Shown piece after piece: positions 41,805 to 52,007 of a stretch of DNA of 64,000 nucleotides. The notes beneath the pieces are model-generated. The model searched no databases. It had not been told where the DNA came from and saw only the letters and a program-made list of their open reading frames with translations. Source of the stretch: Streptomyces sp. NBC_01351. GTDB lineage: Bacteria; Actinomycetota; Actinomycetes; Streptomycetales; Streptomycetaceae. Made by a program: the position numbers and the translations under genes. The number at the start of each line of letters is the position of its first letter. The stretch's first letter is position 1. The stretch is taken from assembly GCF_036237315.1 (NCBI RefSeq), contig NZ_CP108356.1, positions 186,001-250,000 on the forward strand. Direction: 5' to 3'.

Positions 41805-42059
41805 GGATGACCCTTTCGAAGAGGAAGGAACGCGTGCGTGACGCGAATCAAGATCACACTAGCCGTCACTCTGAGTGACCAATCGTTTCTTCCTCATTCC
41901 CCGGAGTACGGAGCTGCCGGCTACGACGCACCCCACATCACTTCTTCTCCTCCTCGCCCTCGGCGGCCGCAGCCTCGGCCTCAACCTTGACCTGCTCCAC
42001 CATCCGCTCGATCGCCGCGTCGATCCGGTTCAACTCGTCAACCGCCGTGTGCGGTGGCG

Positions 42060-42242
42060 CTACCCCCCACGAGGCTTATGCAGGCGGTGGTACCACCACA
42101 CATCACCGTTCCAGGGCCGTCGATCGGCAAAGGGATCAGGCAGAGTGCGCCTGAGGAACACCCGATCCAGGGCCATCACTCGGCGGCTTAGCTCAGCACT
42201 GGCCCGAGGTGGCAGGTGCGCAAGGACCGCTTCGAGCCGCAC
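42060..42242 (-). pseudogene. Fragment of an unknown gene
   Basis: 60 codons starting 'RLEAVLAHLPPRASAELSRR' with 'ALDRVFLRRTLPDPFADRRP' and 'WWYHRLHKPRGG' at the end. It looks protein-like, with Arg-rich helices, but lacks a ribosome binding site and is surrounded by relics. It could be the C-terminal part of a lost gene. Confidence 0.3.
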
Positions 42243-42816
42243 TCTTCGTCTTGCGGGTAGAGGGGTCTACGTCCTGGAGCCCCCAGGAACGCTTCATACC
42301 GTCGCAGTGCCTGGTCGATGGCACCCGGGTAGAGGAAGCTGGAGCCGAGCTGTTCGACGCGGTGGATTGCGATGCTGTTGCGGGCAGAGAGGCAGTGGAT
42401 CCGTTCCGGTGGAGGCTTGTCCCACCTACGCGGCCGCCCAAGTTGTTGGGTGCGAAGCGCACTTGGCCGTCTACACGGCATAGGCCTTTCAGTATGCCGA
42501 AGCAGGTGATCGGGTTGGTGCCGGCCCTGCTGGCACCGGTGTGCTGGGCCCTGTCCCGGCGTCGTATCGCGGACGCCGCGCGCGGCATCACGACAGGTCG
42601 AACGGCCGCCGCCTACTACGACTGGCCGGACGATGCCAGCGGCCTCTTCATGATTGGCGGAGGCTTTGGTCATCACGGCAAGCCTTGTGGCGGCCTCCAC
42701 CCTCTCCATGCTGATCGGCTCCGTGACGCGGGACGGACGGCGAAGCGACCCGGATCCGCCGGAGTCGGACACCACCGCGGTGCCCCGGCCCGGATGCCTG
42801 ATCGGGGAGAGCGGAC

Positions 42817-42984
42817 GATGGCCTCGTCGCGGAGCCGGGCAACGGCGGCGTCGGTGTAAGGGGGTCCTCCATCCCCTCCCGGTACGCCTGGTGGATGGCG
42901 CCCTTCTTGCCGTGGCAGACGCCCCGGCGAGTTTGTGGCGGACTCCTGGACGGTGAGCTTCTTGCGTATCTGGGAGGCCAACCG
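42817..42984 (-). pseudogene. Tn3-family transposase, C-terminal relic
   Basis: Reads 'RLASQIRKKLTVQES', then in another frame 'CHGKKGAIHQAYREGMED', then 'TDAAVARLRDEAI'. These blocks occur in this order near the C-terminus of Tn3 transposases, but the intervening residues are deleted and the frame changes twice. It is a different copy from that at 5398-5880. Confidence 0.65.
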
Positions 42985-43259
42985 GAATGCGGTCGGAACA
43001 GGAAACCGCAGCAACCCAACCAAGCCCGGCGGCCCCCACGCCGGCCAGGAGCCTCCCCCACCCGGCCTCAACCCCGCCGGGGTTCGCATCCTCCATGACG
43101 CCCACCGGCGCCTCGTCCTCGGCGTCCTCGGCACCCCCTGAGACTCGGAGCTCTGCGTACGGCAGGCAATGCGCCACGGCCGGGCACTAAGCACGCGGAA
43201 CGGCCGGTCTGAGTACGTGCGCCCATGTGGATGCGCGGGTAGGGCGGTGAAATGGGGTC

Positions 43260-43601
43260 ATGAACGCGACTCCACCCCTGACACCTCCGGCCACGCGGCC
43301 CCTGGCCTCGCCGTGGTGGCTGGCCCCGGCCCTGTGCACCGTGGTGGCGATACTGGGCGGTGCGTGGGGCTACCGCTCGTCCCCGCTCTTCCACGCCACA
43401 GCATGGGTAGCCCTGCCGTACGCCATTCCGCTGGCCCTGGTGGCGGCCTCCTGGTGGTCGTCCTACCGCCGGAACACGCGGGTCCTCGGCCTGGTCCTCG
43501 GCGGGATCGGCGCCTTCGCCTCCCTGATCTGCGCGCAGCTGGCCACTTTCCTGCTCTACACGGTGGCCTTCCTGCTGTGGGCCTTCCAGGGCGGTGGCTG
43601 A
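43260..43601 (+). CDS. Small membrane protein, unknown
   Basis: 113 residues with three hydrophobic helices: 'WWLAPALCTVVAILGGAWG', 'ATAWVALPYAIPLALVAASW' and 'ASLICAQLATFLLYTVAFLL'. The N-terminus is Pro/Thr-rich. A GGGG box lies just upstream of the ATG. No family recognised. Confidence 0.65.
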   Translation: MNATPPLTPPATRPLASPWWLAPALCTVVAILGGAWGYRSSPLFHATAWVALPYAIPLALVAASWWSSYRRNTRVLGLVLGGIGAFASLICAQLATFLLYTVAFLLWAFQGGG

Positions 43602-43914
43602 GGCCGCCTGGACCGGCGCGCGGGACCTGTCGTACTGGGCAGCGGCGACACCAAACGGCAGCGGGCGGGCCCTGTCGGCCCCGCCCGGTGGCGATATCGT
43701 CTCGGCCCCGGTGCGGGCTTGTCCGCCGCTTCGGCCAGATACTCAGCGGCCGCCTCGGCGCCAGGCTCCCTGCTGTATCGACGGCATCGATGCCAGCCAA
43801 CTACCCGGCCTCCAGGCTTCGCACTCCACCTGCGCAGGGACAACAGCGCCGTGGCGGCCGGGCTCACCCTGGACTGGAGGCACCCTGCGGTCGGCCTTGC
43901 CCGTCCGGGTCTGG
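43602..43914. other. Gap between membrane protein and HEAT-like gene
   Basis: About 310 bp at the 3' ends of two convergent genes. No supported gene, hairpin or repeat was noticed. Confidence 0.3.
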
Positions 43915-45153
43915 TCAGCGAAAGTCAGGGCTGGTCGTAGCGGCCAACCGTGCTCCGGCGGCGGCCCGTACTTCGGAGGTCTCCATCGGGTCGTCGCGCA
44001 GCACGGCGATCCGTTCCATGGTCTGCGGTTGGTGGGGTGCCGAGGCAATGCCCAGCAGCCGTGTCCGGTGCTCGCAGTCCCAGAGCGACTCGGTGTACGC
44101 GTCGTCCAGCCCGGTCGGGTCGATTGCGGCGAGCGCTTGAAGGTAGTCGGCCCGTTCGTACGAGTGCGGGGTGTGCAGCCAGTAGGCCCGCAGGACGGGC
44201 ACGGCGTCGGCGGCTGCGGGTCCGAAGCGGGCCAGTCGCTTCGCCGTCTCGTCGGGGCCGCACCAGGTGCGGGCCTCCCATTGGTCGGCGAGTTCGGCCA
44301 CGAGCCCCGGTAGTGCCTCGGGGCCGGGGTGGTCGGCCAGGACATCCGCGCCCAGCCGGGCCAGCCATTCCCGCTCGTCCGTGGCCCAGCCGCGGGCCGC
44401 CGGCACGGCGAGGGCTCCGAGGCGGTCGACCGCCCTTAGGAGGAAGGGCAGGGGTCTGCCGCCGTTCCCGGTGCCGAGGGTGGGCACCAGCGGGATCAGC
44501 CCCGCGGCCGGCTCCCGGCCGGCCAGCGCGCGCAGTGCGTCGACCTTCGTGCTGAACTCCGTGCCGTCGGCGGCCAGCAGAGCGAGCAGCTCCTCGTCGC
44601 TCAGCCCGTCCAGCGACGGCCGCGGAGGAAACCGGCTGCCCGGCACCTCGATCCCGAACCGGGTCCAAGGCTCGTAGGACCACGGAAGATCCTCCTCCGC
44701 GCCCATCCGGGCACGCGCGACGTCGCCCAGGTCCTCCCACCACTCGGCCGGCCAGCCGGTCGAGACCGACTCCAGTACGCGAACCCAGTGCTCGCCCTCC
44801 CGGACGTACGCCCGAAGCCCCTCCCGGGCCTCTTCCGAACCGGCGACGGCGAGCAGCTCCAGCACGTAGGCGGCCCGGGAGAACTCCTCCTCGTCCCCTG
44901 CCAGCTGGTCTACGACCGGCGTCGGCGACAGCTCCAGGTCCCGGATCAGCCGTGCCTGGTAGAGGTAACGGGTGTCGGTCTGGTAGTCCCACTTCCAGTC
45001 CCGGCGGATCCCGTCGTACACGAATGCGGCGGCCTCGAGTGGATCCTGGCGCGCCCGTATCGCGCCCAGGCCGCGCCCCCGCTGCAGCAGGCCCTCAAGG
45101 CAGTCGTGTGAGGCGTAGGAAAGGGTGCGGGAGGTCTCGTCGTGGTAGCTCAT
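43915..45153 (-). CDS. Unknown protein with HEAT-like helical repeats
   Basis: 412 residues from the ATG at 45153. The first 110 residues include 'HDCLEGLLQRGRGLGAIRAR' and an acidic 'LAGDEEEFSRAAYVLELLAV' helix. From about 180 to the end the sequence is mainly amphipathic helices of 30-40 residues, such as 'TEFSTKVDALRALAGREPAA', 'GPEALPGLVAELADQWEART' and 'AAADAVPVLRAYWL', compatible with HEAT repeats. Soluble; may act as a protein-binding scaffold. No catalytic motif. Similar Streptomyces proteins are unnamed. Confidence 0.8.
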   Translation of the reverse strand: MSYHDETSRTLSYASHDCLEGLLQRGRGLGAIRARQDPLEAAAFVYDGIRRDWKWDYQTDTRYLYQARLIRDLELSPTPVVDQLAGDEEEFSRAAYVLELLAVAGSEEAREGLRAYVREGEHWVRVLESVSTGWPAEWWEDLGDVARARMGAEEDLPWSYEPWTRFGIEVPGSRFPPRPSLDGLSDEELLALLAADGTEFSTKVDALRALAGREPAAGLIPLVPTLGTGNGGRPLPFLLRAVDRLGALAVPAARGWATDEREWLARLGADVLADHPGPEALPGLVAELADQWEARTWCGPDETAKRLARFGPAAADAVPVLRAYWLHTPHSYERADYLQALAAIDPTGLDDAYTESLWDCEHRTRLLGIASAPHQPQTMERIAVLRDDPMETSEVRAAAGARLAATTSPDFR

Positions 45154-46840
<1,687 letters not shown>

Positions 46841-46850
46841 TCCACCGGCG

Positions 46851-46881
46851 GCGGCCCGCAGGCACCGTGCCTGCGGGCCGC
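46851..46881 (+). terminator. Terminator after serine hydrolase
   Basis: A 15-bp perfect inverted repeat, GCGGCCCGCAGGCAC and its complement, separated by a single base, 11 bp after the stop. In RNA the closing loop would be about five bases. Confidence 0.8.
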
Positions 46882-47049
46882 TGCCCGTACGTTTACTGAC
46901 CGACCATCACCCCGCGGTGAACGTCATGCTTCCGCGAATGCCTTCCTGCGGACGGGTCGACTGCGTAGCCCGGGGTGAAGGCGGTAAGGCTCCGAGCCAC
47001 AGTGGCCGTATGGTCTGCCCGCAAGGCGGTTCGGCCGCATAATGCCGCG

Positions 47050-47421
47050 GTGAACAGAAACCACATGATCCTCGACTGTGGACTGCCGTTCGAGGAACGG
47101 ATCAGGGAGCTCGTCCGGCTGTGGATCCGCGACGGACGTGGGCGCGACCACCTCCTGACCGGCAGGGCCTTCTTCGCGGTGTACTCCTGGCACCTCAAGC
47201 ACTGGACCGACCACGACATCACGTGGGCAGAGTTCGTCGCCGCCTCCTACGACGCCATCGGGAGCAGCAACGGCTGGGAGGCCATGCTGCGGGACCGGGC
47301 CGCGTGCGACACCTGCGGAAACCGGTACCGCCTGGAGAACATCGGACTGTGCACCGGATGCATGCGGTACACCTGCTATGCCTGCGGCGTCCACGAGTCG
47401 TGTACCGGCGAGACCCTCTGA
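47050..47421 (+). CDS. Small zinc-ribbon-like protein, unknown
   Basis: About 123 residues if the GTG at 47050 is the start (ATG at 47065 is an alternative). The N-terminal 75 residues are helical with many aromatic residues. The C-terminus carries three to four CxxC pairs: 'CDTCGNRY', 'LCTGCMRYTCYACG' and 'HESCTGE', suggesting one or two bound zinc ions. No family recognised. Flanked by a terminator upstream and a gap downstream, so it is a single transcript. Confidence 0.68.
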   Translation: MNRNHMILDCGLPFEERIRELVRLWIRDGRGRDHLLTGRAFFAVYSWHLKHWTDHDITWAEFVAASYDAIGSSNGWEAMLRDRAACDTCGNRYRLENIGLCTGCMRYTCYACGVHESCTGETL

Positions 47422-47603
47422 GCGGCGCCGCCTCCGCGGAAGTGTCGCTGCCTCCGGCCCGGCCAGGCTCTGGTCCGCGAACGCACAGGTCACTTGTTGC
47501 CCGACTGGATCAGCGAAGCGGAGCGTGACGCACCTCAGCCGATCCGAGTACGCCAGTCCCGGTGCGTCGCGCCTCCGGTACCGCCGTCAAACTCGGGGTG
47601 GCC

Positions 47604-48308
47604 TCACCGGCGGGCGCCTGTCGGATCAGCCACTTCTCCGTCTGCCCGGGACGCGGTGCCCGAGCCGGGCCCGAACCCCCTGACGATCAGCCACCCGGCC
47701 AGCCCCAGCTCCCAGGCGAACACCGGGAGCGCGGCGACCGCCCCCGCCGCGGAGAGCTGCGCATAGGCCCCGAACATCACGGCGACGGCCGAGGCGCAGA
47801 TCAGCGGCCCGCCGATCAGGCCTAGCACGGCGATGAAGCGCGGCACGAGCCGTGTGCGGTACGCCAGATACGCGAGCACGACGGTGTTCAGGCCGAGGGC
47901 GATGTTGGGTCCGAGCAGGAACGTCCAGTCGTGTACGGCCATCAGCGCGGCGTCGGCGCCGTCCGATGCCCCCGCGTCCCGCCGGAGGGTGACGAGCGCC
48001 AGGACGGCCACGATTCCGAGGGCGATGACGGCCGCCTCCAGCAGCCGCCCGAAGGCGTACCCGAGCGCGAGCCCCTCGCCGTGGCGCCGCAGGACGGGGA
48101 AGAGCGCCGCCCCGGTACCGGCCACCGCCACCACCAGCGCCACCTCGCAGAGCACCCCGAGCAGTGCCTGCGTGTCTGCGCCCTGCGCGAGCCGGCCGTC
48201 CGCCGCGCCCAGCAAGGGGCGGTACAGAATCGCCCCGGCTATCGCGGCGACCTCCGTCAGCAGGAACAGCGACCCGGTGGCCACCGCGGTTCTCCGGTCC
48301 GGACTCAT
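47604..48308 (-). CDS. DUF4386 membrane protein
   Basis: 234 residues with about six to seven membrane helices. The family features are visible: 'ATGSLFLLTEVAAIAGAILY' as first helix, 'GYAFGRLLEAAVIALGIVAV' in the middle, and 'HDWTFLLGPNIALGLNTVVL'. DUF4386 proteins are of unknown function. It is divergent from a TetR regulator gene across two near-identical 15-bp palindromes, so it is very likely under that repressor. Confidence 0.9.
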   Translation of the reverse strand: MSPDRRTAVATGSLFLLTEVAAIAGAILYRPLLGAADGRLAQGADTQALLGVLCEVALVVAVAGTGAALFPVLRRHGEGLALGYAFGRLLEAAVIALGIVAVLALVTLRRDAGASDGADAALMAVHDWTFLLGPNIALGLNTVVLAYLAYRTRLVPRFIAVLGLIGGPLICASAVAVMFGAYAQLSAAGAVAALPVFAWELGLAGWLIVRGFGPGSGTASRADGEVADPTGARR

Positions 48309-48336
48309 CTTCTCGGCACCTCTCGCTCAGCGTGTG

Positions 48337-48383
48337 GTGTACGCCGTACACCTGGCAGTGACCCTAGGGTGTACGGCGTACAC
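48337..48383. promoter_or_regulatory. Two 15-bp palindromic operators (TetR sites)
   Basis: GTGTACGCCGTACAC (48337-48351) and GTGTACGGCGTACAC (48369-48383) are near-identical palindromes with 32 bp between centres, about three helical turns. They lie in the 121-bp divergent region between the DUF4386 and TetR genes, near both starts. This is the expected layout for a TetR-family autorepressor. Confidence 0.85.
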
Positions 48384-48429
48384 TCGTCAAGCAGAGGCCG
48401 CCGTCGAGGAGGGAAGGGGCCGAACCGGA

Positions 48430-49113
48430 ATGACCCGGCAGGAAGCCACGCACACGCAACGGATCCCCCTGAACAGGGACCGCGTCCTGCGCGCCGCCGT
48501 CGCGCTCGCCGACGCCACCGGCATCGACGCGCTCAGCATGCGCAGGCTCGCGCAGGAGCTGGACGTCGTACCGATGGCCCTCTACAAGCACGTGGCCAAC
48601 AAGGAAGAGCTGCTCGACGGCATGGCCGACGCCGTCGTCGGCGAGATCGACCCGCCGGCCGCGGGCACCGACTGGCAGCGCGTGGTCCGCGATCGGATCC
48701 TCTCGGCCCGGCGGGTCCTGCTGCGCCACCCTTGGGCGGCCCGGGTCATCGAGTCGCGGACCGGCCCCACCCCGGCCGTGCTGGCGTACCTGGACTCGAT
48801 GGCCGGGAGTTTCCGGGAAGGCGGCCTCTCCGCCGACCTCACGCACCACGTCATGCATGCGATGGGCAGCCGCCTGCTCGGCTTCAGCCAGGAGCTGTTC
48901 GACACCTCGGGCCCCTCCGGGCCTCCGGACCCCGGGCTGGCGGCGCACTACCCGCACATCGCGGAACTGGCCGCGACGGCCGCGCACGACGGGGGCTCGA
49001 CGGTCGGTGGCGGCTGCGACGACCAGTTCGAGTTCGAATTCGCCCTGGACCTCCTCCTGGACGGCTTCGAAAGCCTCCGCCGCCGGGGCTGGACGTCCGC
49101 GCGGAAGGCGTAG
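48430..49113 (+). CDS. TetR-family regulator
   Basis: 227 residues from the ATG at 48430. The N-terminal HTH (about 16-62) reads 'VLRAAVALADATGIDALSMR' and 'LAQELDVVPMALYKHVANKE', typical of TetR_N. A C-terminal ligand domain of the TetR_C_1 type follows. The twin palindromes in front of it and the divergent DUF4386 gene make that gene and itself the likely targets. The ligand is unknown. Confidence 0.93.
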   Translation: MTRQEATHTQRIPLNRDRVLRAAVALADATGIDALSMRRLAQELDVVPMALYKHVANKEELLDGMADAVVGEIDPPAAGTDWQRVVRDRILSARRVLLRHPWAARVIESRTGPTPAVLAYLDSMAGSFREGGLSADLTHHVMHAMGSRLLGFSQELFDTSGPSGPPDPGLAAHYPHIAELAATAAHDGGSTVGGGCDDQFEFEFALDLLLDGFESLRRRGWTSARKA

Positions 49114-49284
49114 CGGGTGCGGCAGGCGGGGGCTGATCTAGCATCGAAGGGGGGGACGGAATCCCAGCCGAGCGCGGGCCACTGGTTGCGCGCGGGCCCT
49201 CATGTGCTCGGCGCCGTTCCCACGCGGATCCGGCAACACTCAGCTCCCGGGCCGCGCGACGATCCCGGAGAGCAGGTATCTCCC

Positions 49285-49557
49285 ATGCGCACGTCCATCC
49301 GTATCGCAAGTGTCCTCACCGGCCTGACCTTCGCGCTCGGTGGCGTGGCCTTCACGGCCCCCGCCGCCCACGCCGACGTCACGGCCTGCATCAACCAGGT
49401 CGAGCGGGAGCTGCAGGGCGGGGAGGCCCCGGCCTCCATCCGGGCGGCGTGTTACGTCGGACTTGGCGGTGGCCACGACGAGTGCGTGTCAGGCCTGACC
49501 GCGGGCGGCGTGACCAACGGGACCGCGGTGTCCGCCTGCCGGGTGGCTCCCAATTGA
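49285..49557 (+). CDS. Small secreted cysteine-containing protein
   Basis: 90 residues. A signal peptide 'SVLTGLTFALGGVAFTAPAA' with cleavage after AHA is followed by about 60 residues with four Cys ('TACINQV', 'RAACYVG', 'HDECVSG', 'VSACRVAPN'), probably two disulfides. The IS605 element begins right at or one base after the stop codon, so the protein is not truncated but its transcript terminator has been separated from it. Function unknown. Confidence 0.78.
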   Translation: MRTSIRIASVLTGLTFALGGVAFTAPAAHADVTACINQVERELQGGEAPASIRAACYVGLGGGHDECVSGLTAGGVTNGTAVSACRVAPN

Positions 49558-49700
49558 AGTGCTCTCCCGGCTGAAGCCGGGAGATTCCTGCTTACCTTGC
49601 GGTAGCGGGTTTGACGCGCTTCGCGCGCCTGACGACTGCCCTTCCGGCAGCCGGGATGAGCGCGAGGCCCATCCGGTACAGGTGCAGGACGTTGCGGGCT
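49556..49700 (-). ncRNA. Predicted omega RNA of the TnpB nuclease
   Basis: In IS200/IS605 elements the guide RNA is made from the 3' part of tnpB and the adjoining transposon end. Here that is the minus strand from about 49700 to 49557. It includes the hairpin CTCCCGGCT/AGCCGGGAG at 49564-49583. The guide part would be read from the flank below 49557. The 5' limit is a guess, and no RNA evidence exists. Confidence 0.35.
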
Positions 49701-50872
49701 GCGTTGTGGTCGGCATTGCCCGACCATCCGCAGTCCGGGTTCTTGCACACGAACACGGCCTGGGACTCCCGGCTGCCGGGCGTGGTTAAGCCGCAGACGG
49801 AACAGCGCCGCGAGGTGCCGGGGGCAGGGACCTTGACGAGGGTGCCGCCGTACTGGGCGGTCTTGTACGCCAGCATGCTGACCGTCCGGCCCCATGCCTC
49901 CCCGTGGATGGAGCGGTTCAGCCCGGTTTTCTGGGCGACGTTCTTCCCCGGTTCCTCGGTGGTTCCCCTGGCGGATTTGACCATGTTCGTGATGGTGAGT
50001 GCTTCGACCACGACGGTGCCGTATGTGCGGGCGATGGCGGTGGTTGTTTGATGCTGCCAGTCCAGGGCTCTGCGCTTGGCTTTCGCGCGGAGTCCTGCGA
50101 TCTGGTCATAGGTGCGGTGCAGCCGACGGCTGGTGCGCTCGCCGGGCTTGCGGTGGCGCTTACGCTGCGCGGCACGCTGCTCCAAACGAAGGAGCTTGGC
50201 CTTCTCTCGACCGGTCAGCCACTCGCCGTGCTCGTGCGTCGTCCCGTCCGAGAGGGCGAGGGGCACGGTGACGCCCACGTCGATGCCGACGTCCGGTCCC
50301 TGGTGGGGTGCGGGCTTGGCCTCCAAGGTCTGGACACGGAAGGCGATGTGCCAGCCGAGCGCGTCCTTGACCAGCCGGGCCCCGGTGATCCGGTTCTCCG
50401 CGCCTGCACGCTTGCCGACTGGAAGGTCTTTGGTCCACCGGAAGCGGACCCGGCCCGCCTTGGGAATGTTGGCCATGCCCCAGCGGCGGTGCACGCGGGT
50501 GATGTTCAGGTCGCGGCCCTGCGGGATGTCCACGGACATCACCGTGCGGAACCGGCCCTTGAAGTTCGGGGCGTCGGCCCGGCCGTCCCAGCAGTTCTTC
50601 CACGCCTGGAAGTACGTCTTGAGTACCGCTTGCGCGGCCTGCGCGGGAAGGACGGCCAGGAAGTCGATGTCCTCGCGGGCTTGTCGGATCGCGGCGTCCG
50701 CGTTCGCGAGAGTCCGCATTTCCTTCGGCATCATCCGCCACCACGCGTGGAGAAGGTTCCACATCGTACGGGCCGCGTGGGCCTGGCCGTCAGTCCTCAA
50801 CACCTGGGCAGGCGACAGCAAAAGCCGGGCGCGATGCCCGAACTGCCGCTTGACCAGGGTGTCTTGACTCAC
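49592..50872 (-). CDS. tnpB: RNA-guided endonuclease TnpB
   Basis: 426 residues, full length. The N-terminal helical part begins 'KRQFGHRARLLLSPAQVLRT'. The RuvC-like active site has Asp in 'VGIDVGVTVPLALS' (about 196), Glu in 'VVVEALTITNMV' (about 290) and Asp in 'GNADHNAARNVLHL' (about 390). The zinc ribbon is formed by 'CSVCG' and 'CKNPDCG'. TnpB cuts DNA guided by an omega RNA from the element's end and favours retention of the element. It is divergent from tnpA, and all key residues are present. Confidence 0.95.
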   Translation of the reverse strand: MSQDTLVKRQFGHRARLLLSPAQVLRTDGQAHAARTMWNLLHAWWRMMPKEMRTLANADAAIRQAREDIDFLAVLPAQAAQAVLKTYFQAWKNCWDGRADAPNFKGRFRTVMSVDIPQGRDLNITRVHRRWGMANIPKAGRVRFRWTKDLPVGKRAGAENRITGARLVKDALGWHIAFRVQTLEAKPAPHQGPDVGIDVGVTVPLALSDGTTHEHGEWLTGREKAKLLRLEQRAAQRKRHRKPGERTSRRLHRTYDQIAGLRAKAKRRALDWQHQTTTAIARTYGTVVVEALTITNMVKSARGTTEEPGKNVAQKTGLNRSIHGEAWGRTVSMLAYKTAQYGGTLVKVPAPGTSRRCSVCGLTTPGSRESQAVFVCKNPDCGWSGNADHNAARNVLHLYRMGLALIPAAGRAVVRRAKRVKPATAR

Positions 50873-50895
50873 AATCGGGAACCTAGCATTGGTTT

Positions 50896-51324
50896 ATGTC
50901 ACCGCGCTGGAACCCTCATCCCGATGTCAGAACCGGTCGCCATGTTGTCTACAACCTGCACGTTCACTTGGTTTTCGTCACCAAGTACAGGCGGGAAGCG
51001 TTCACCGACGCGATGCTGACCCGCACCGAAGAGATCATGCGGGAGGTCTGCGCCGACTTCGAGGCCGAATTGAAACAGTTCAACGGAGAACAGGACCACG
51101 TGCACCTGCTCGTGCACTACCCGCCGAAAGTCCAGCTCTCCAAACTGGTCAACTCCCTCAAGGGCGTCAGCTCCCGCAGGCTCCGCCAGGAGTACGCCAG
51201 CCATGTCCGCCGGTACCTGTGGGGCGGGCACTTCTGGTCCGGCTCCTACTTCGCCGGATCGTGCGGCGGAGCACCCCTGACCGCCGTCAAGCAGTACATC
51301 GAAAACCAGCAGCGTCCCGTCTGA
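50896..51324 (+). CDS. tnpA: IS200/IS605 transposase TnpA (Y1 HUH)
   Basis: 142 residues. The HUH motif is 'DHVHLLVHYPP' (about 76-86) and the single catalytic Tyr is in 'AVKQYIENQQ' near residue 136. 'YNLHVHLVFVTKYRREAF' is the conserved N-terminal strand. It catalyses single-strand 'peel and paste' transposition as a dimer. Length is normal and no defect is seen. Confidence 0.95.
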   Translation: MSPRWNPHPDVRTGRHVVYNLHVHLVFVTKYRREAFTDAMLTRTEEIMREVCADFEAELKQFNGEQDHVHLLVHYPPKVQLSKLVNSLKGVSSRRLRQEYASHVRRYLWGGHFWSGSYFAGSCGGAPLTAVKQYIENQQRPV

Positions 51325-51485
51325 CCGTCACCCCGGAGGCGCAGAGGACTCCGGCGCTCCGCGCCTCCGGGTCAGGGATGGCCTTCACCCCCGCCCTGAA
51401 GGGCGGAGCACTGGCCAAGATCAGAGGTAGAAGCTCTTGACCTCTGCGGACGGGTTCTCCTCCGGCGAGGTGAGGCAGGGTCTCT

Positions 51486-51890
51486 TCAGCTGCGGTCTTC
51501 GCCGCAGCCGCAGTCGGTTTCGACGGTCACCTCGGTGGGCCAGGTGTCGTGCTCGATGAAGTGCGCCAGGGCGTGGCCGGCGACATCGAAGGCGACCGTG
51601 TCCCGGTCGGCGTAGGTGTCGACCTGACCGTTGGACAGCCGATAGTCACCGGAGAAGCCTTCGCCTCGCGGATCGACGAGATGCTCACCCGGTTCGTCTT
51701 CCCTCTCCAGCAACACGACCATCGCGCGTTCTCCGTTGGTGACCACGGCCAAGAGCCGCCCCGCGTCATCCTCGAACCACGTCTCCTGGCTCCCCCAGTC
51801 CCACCGATGTCGAAGCAGCTGTCTGGCTTCCTCACCGGAGTAGGCGTGACCACCGGTGCCTTGCAGGTGCCAGCGGTTGGTAGTGGTCAC
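51486..51890 (-). CDS. Imm1-like immunity protein
   Basis: 134 residues from the GTG at 51890 (AGGAG five bases upstream). The pattern 'TWFEDDAGRLLAVVTNGERA' (strands with GxL), 'DPRGEGFSGDYRL' and 'AGHALAHFIEHDTWPTEVTV' at the end recalls the Imm1 immunity family. The Cys-rich tail 'CGCGE' is unusual. No toxin gene is next to it; its neighbours are the IS605 element and a DUF2071 gene. It may be an orphan immunity gene. Confidence 0.68.
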   Translation of the reverse strand: MTTTNRWHLQGTGGHAYSGEEARQLLRHRWDWGSQETWFEDDAGRLLAVVTNGERAMVVLLEREDEPGEHLVDPRGEGFSGDYRLSNGQVDTYADRDTVAFDVAGHALAHFIEHDTWPTEVTVETDCGCGEDRS

Positions 51891-52007
51891 AGTGCTCCTG
51901 CCTCGATCTGGTGTCTCCCAGCAGACGTGGCCAGGCACAGCCGATGGCAACGCCGGGACAGCGTCTGAAGAGGTCCCCATTCTCGCGGACCTCGGCCACG
52001 GCCGAAT

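Larger units (their letters stand above)
41805..43259. other. Decayed region with gene and transposase relics
   Basis: About 1.45 kb without an intact gene. Minus-strand relics include an acidic coiled-coil tail ending 'AEAAAAEGEEEKK' near 41941, a basic piece at 42060-42242, a fragment reading 'NSIAIHRVEQLGSSFLYPGA' near 42300-42380, and a Tn3 transposase fragment at 42817-42984. No tRNA, CRISPR or clear promoter was seen. Confidence 0.45.
49558..51407. mobile_element. IS200/IS605-family element with tnpB and tnpA
   Basis: About 1.85 kb with divergent tnpB (minus) and tnpA (plus), 23 bp apart. Both ends carry subterminal hairpins: CTCCCGGCT/AGCCGGGAG at 49564-49583 and CCGCCC/GGGCGG at 51391-51406. 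The outer bases at both ends read AGTGCTC inward. Neither gene is damaged, so the element may be active. It sits directly after the stop of a secreted-protein gene. Confidence 0.88.

Noticed and set aside
49558..51407. TnpB/TnpA considered as a Cas12 or defence system
   Set aside because: The size, the RuvC motifs and the adjacent Y1 transposase fit an ordinary IS200/IS605 element; no array or accessory gene is present.
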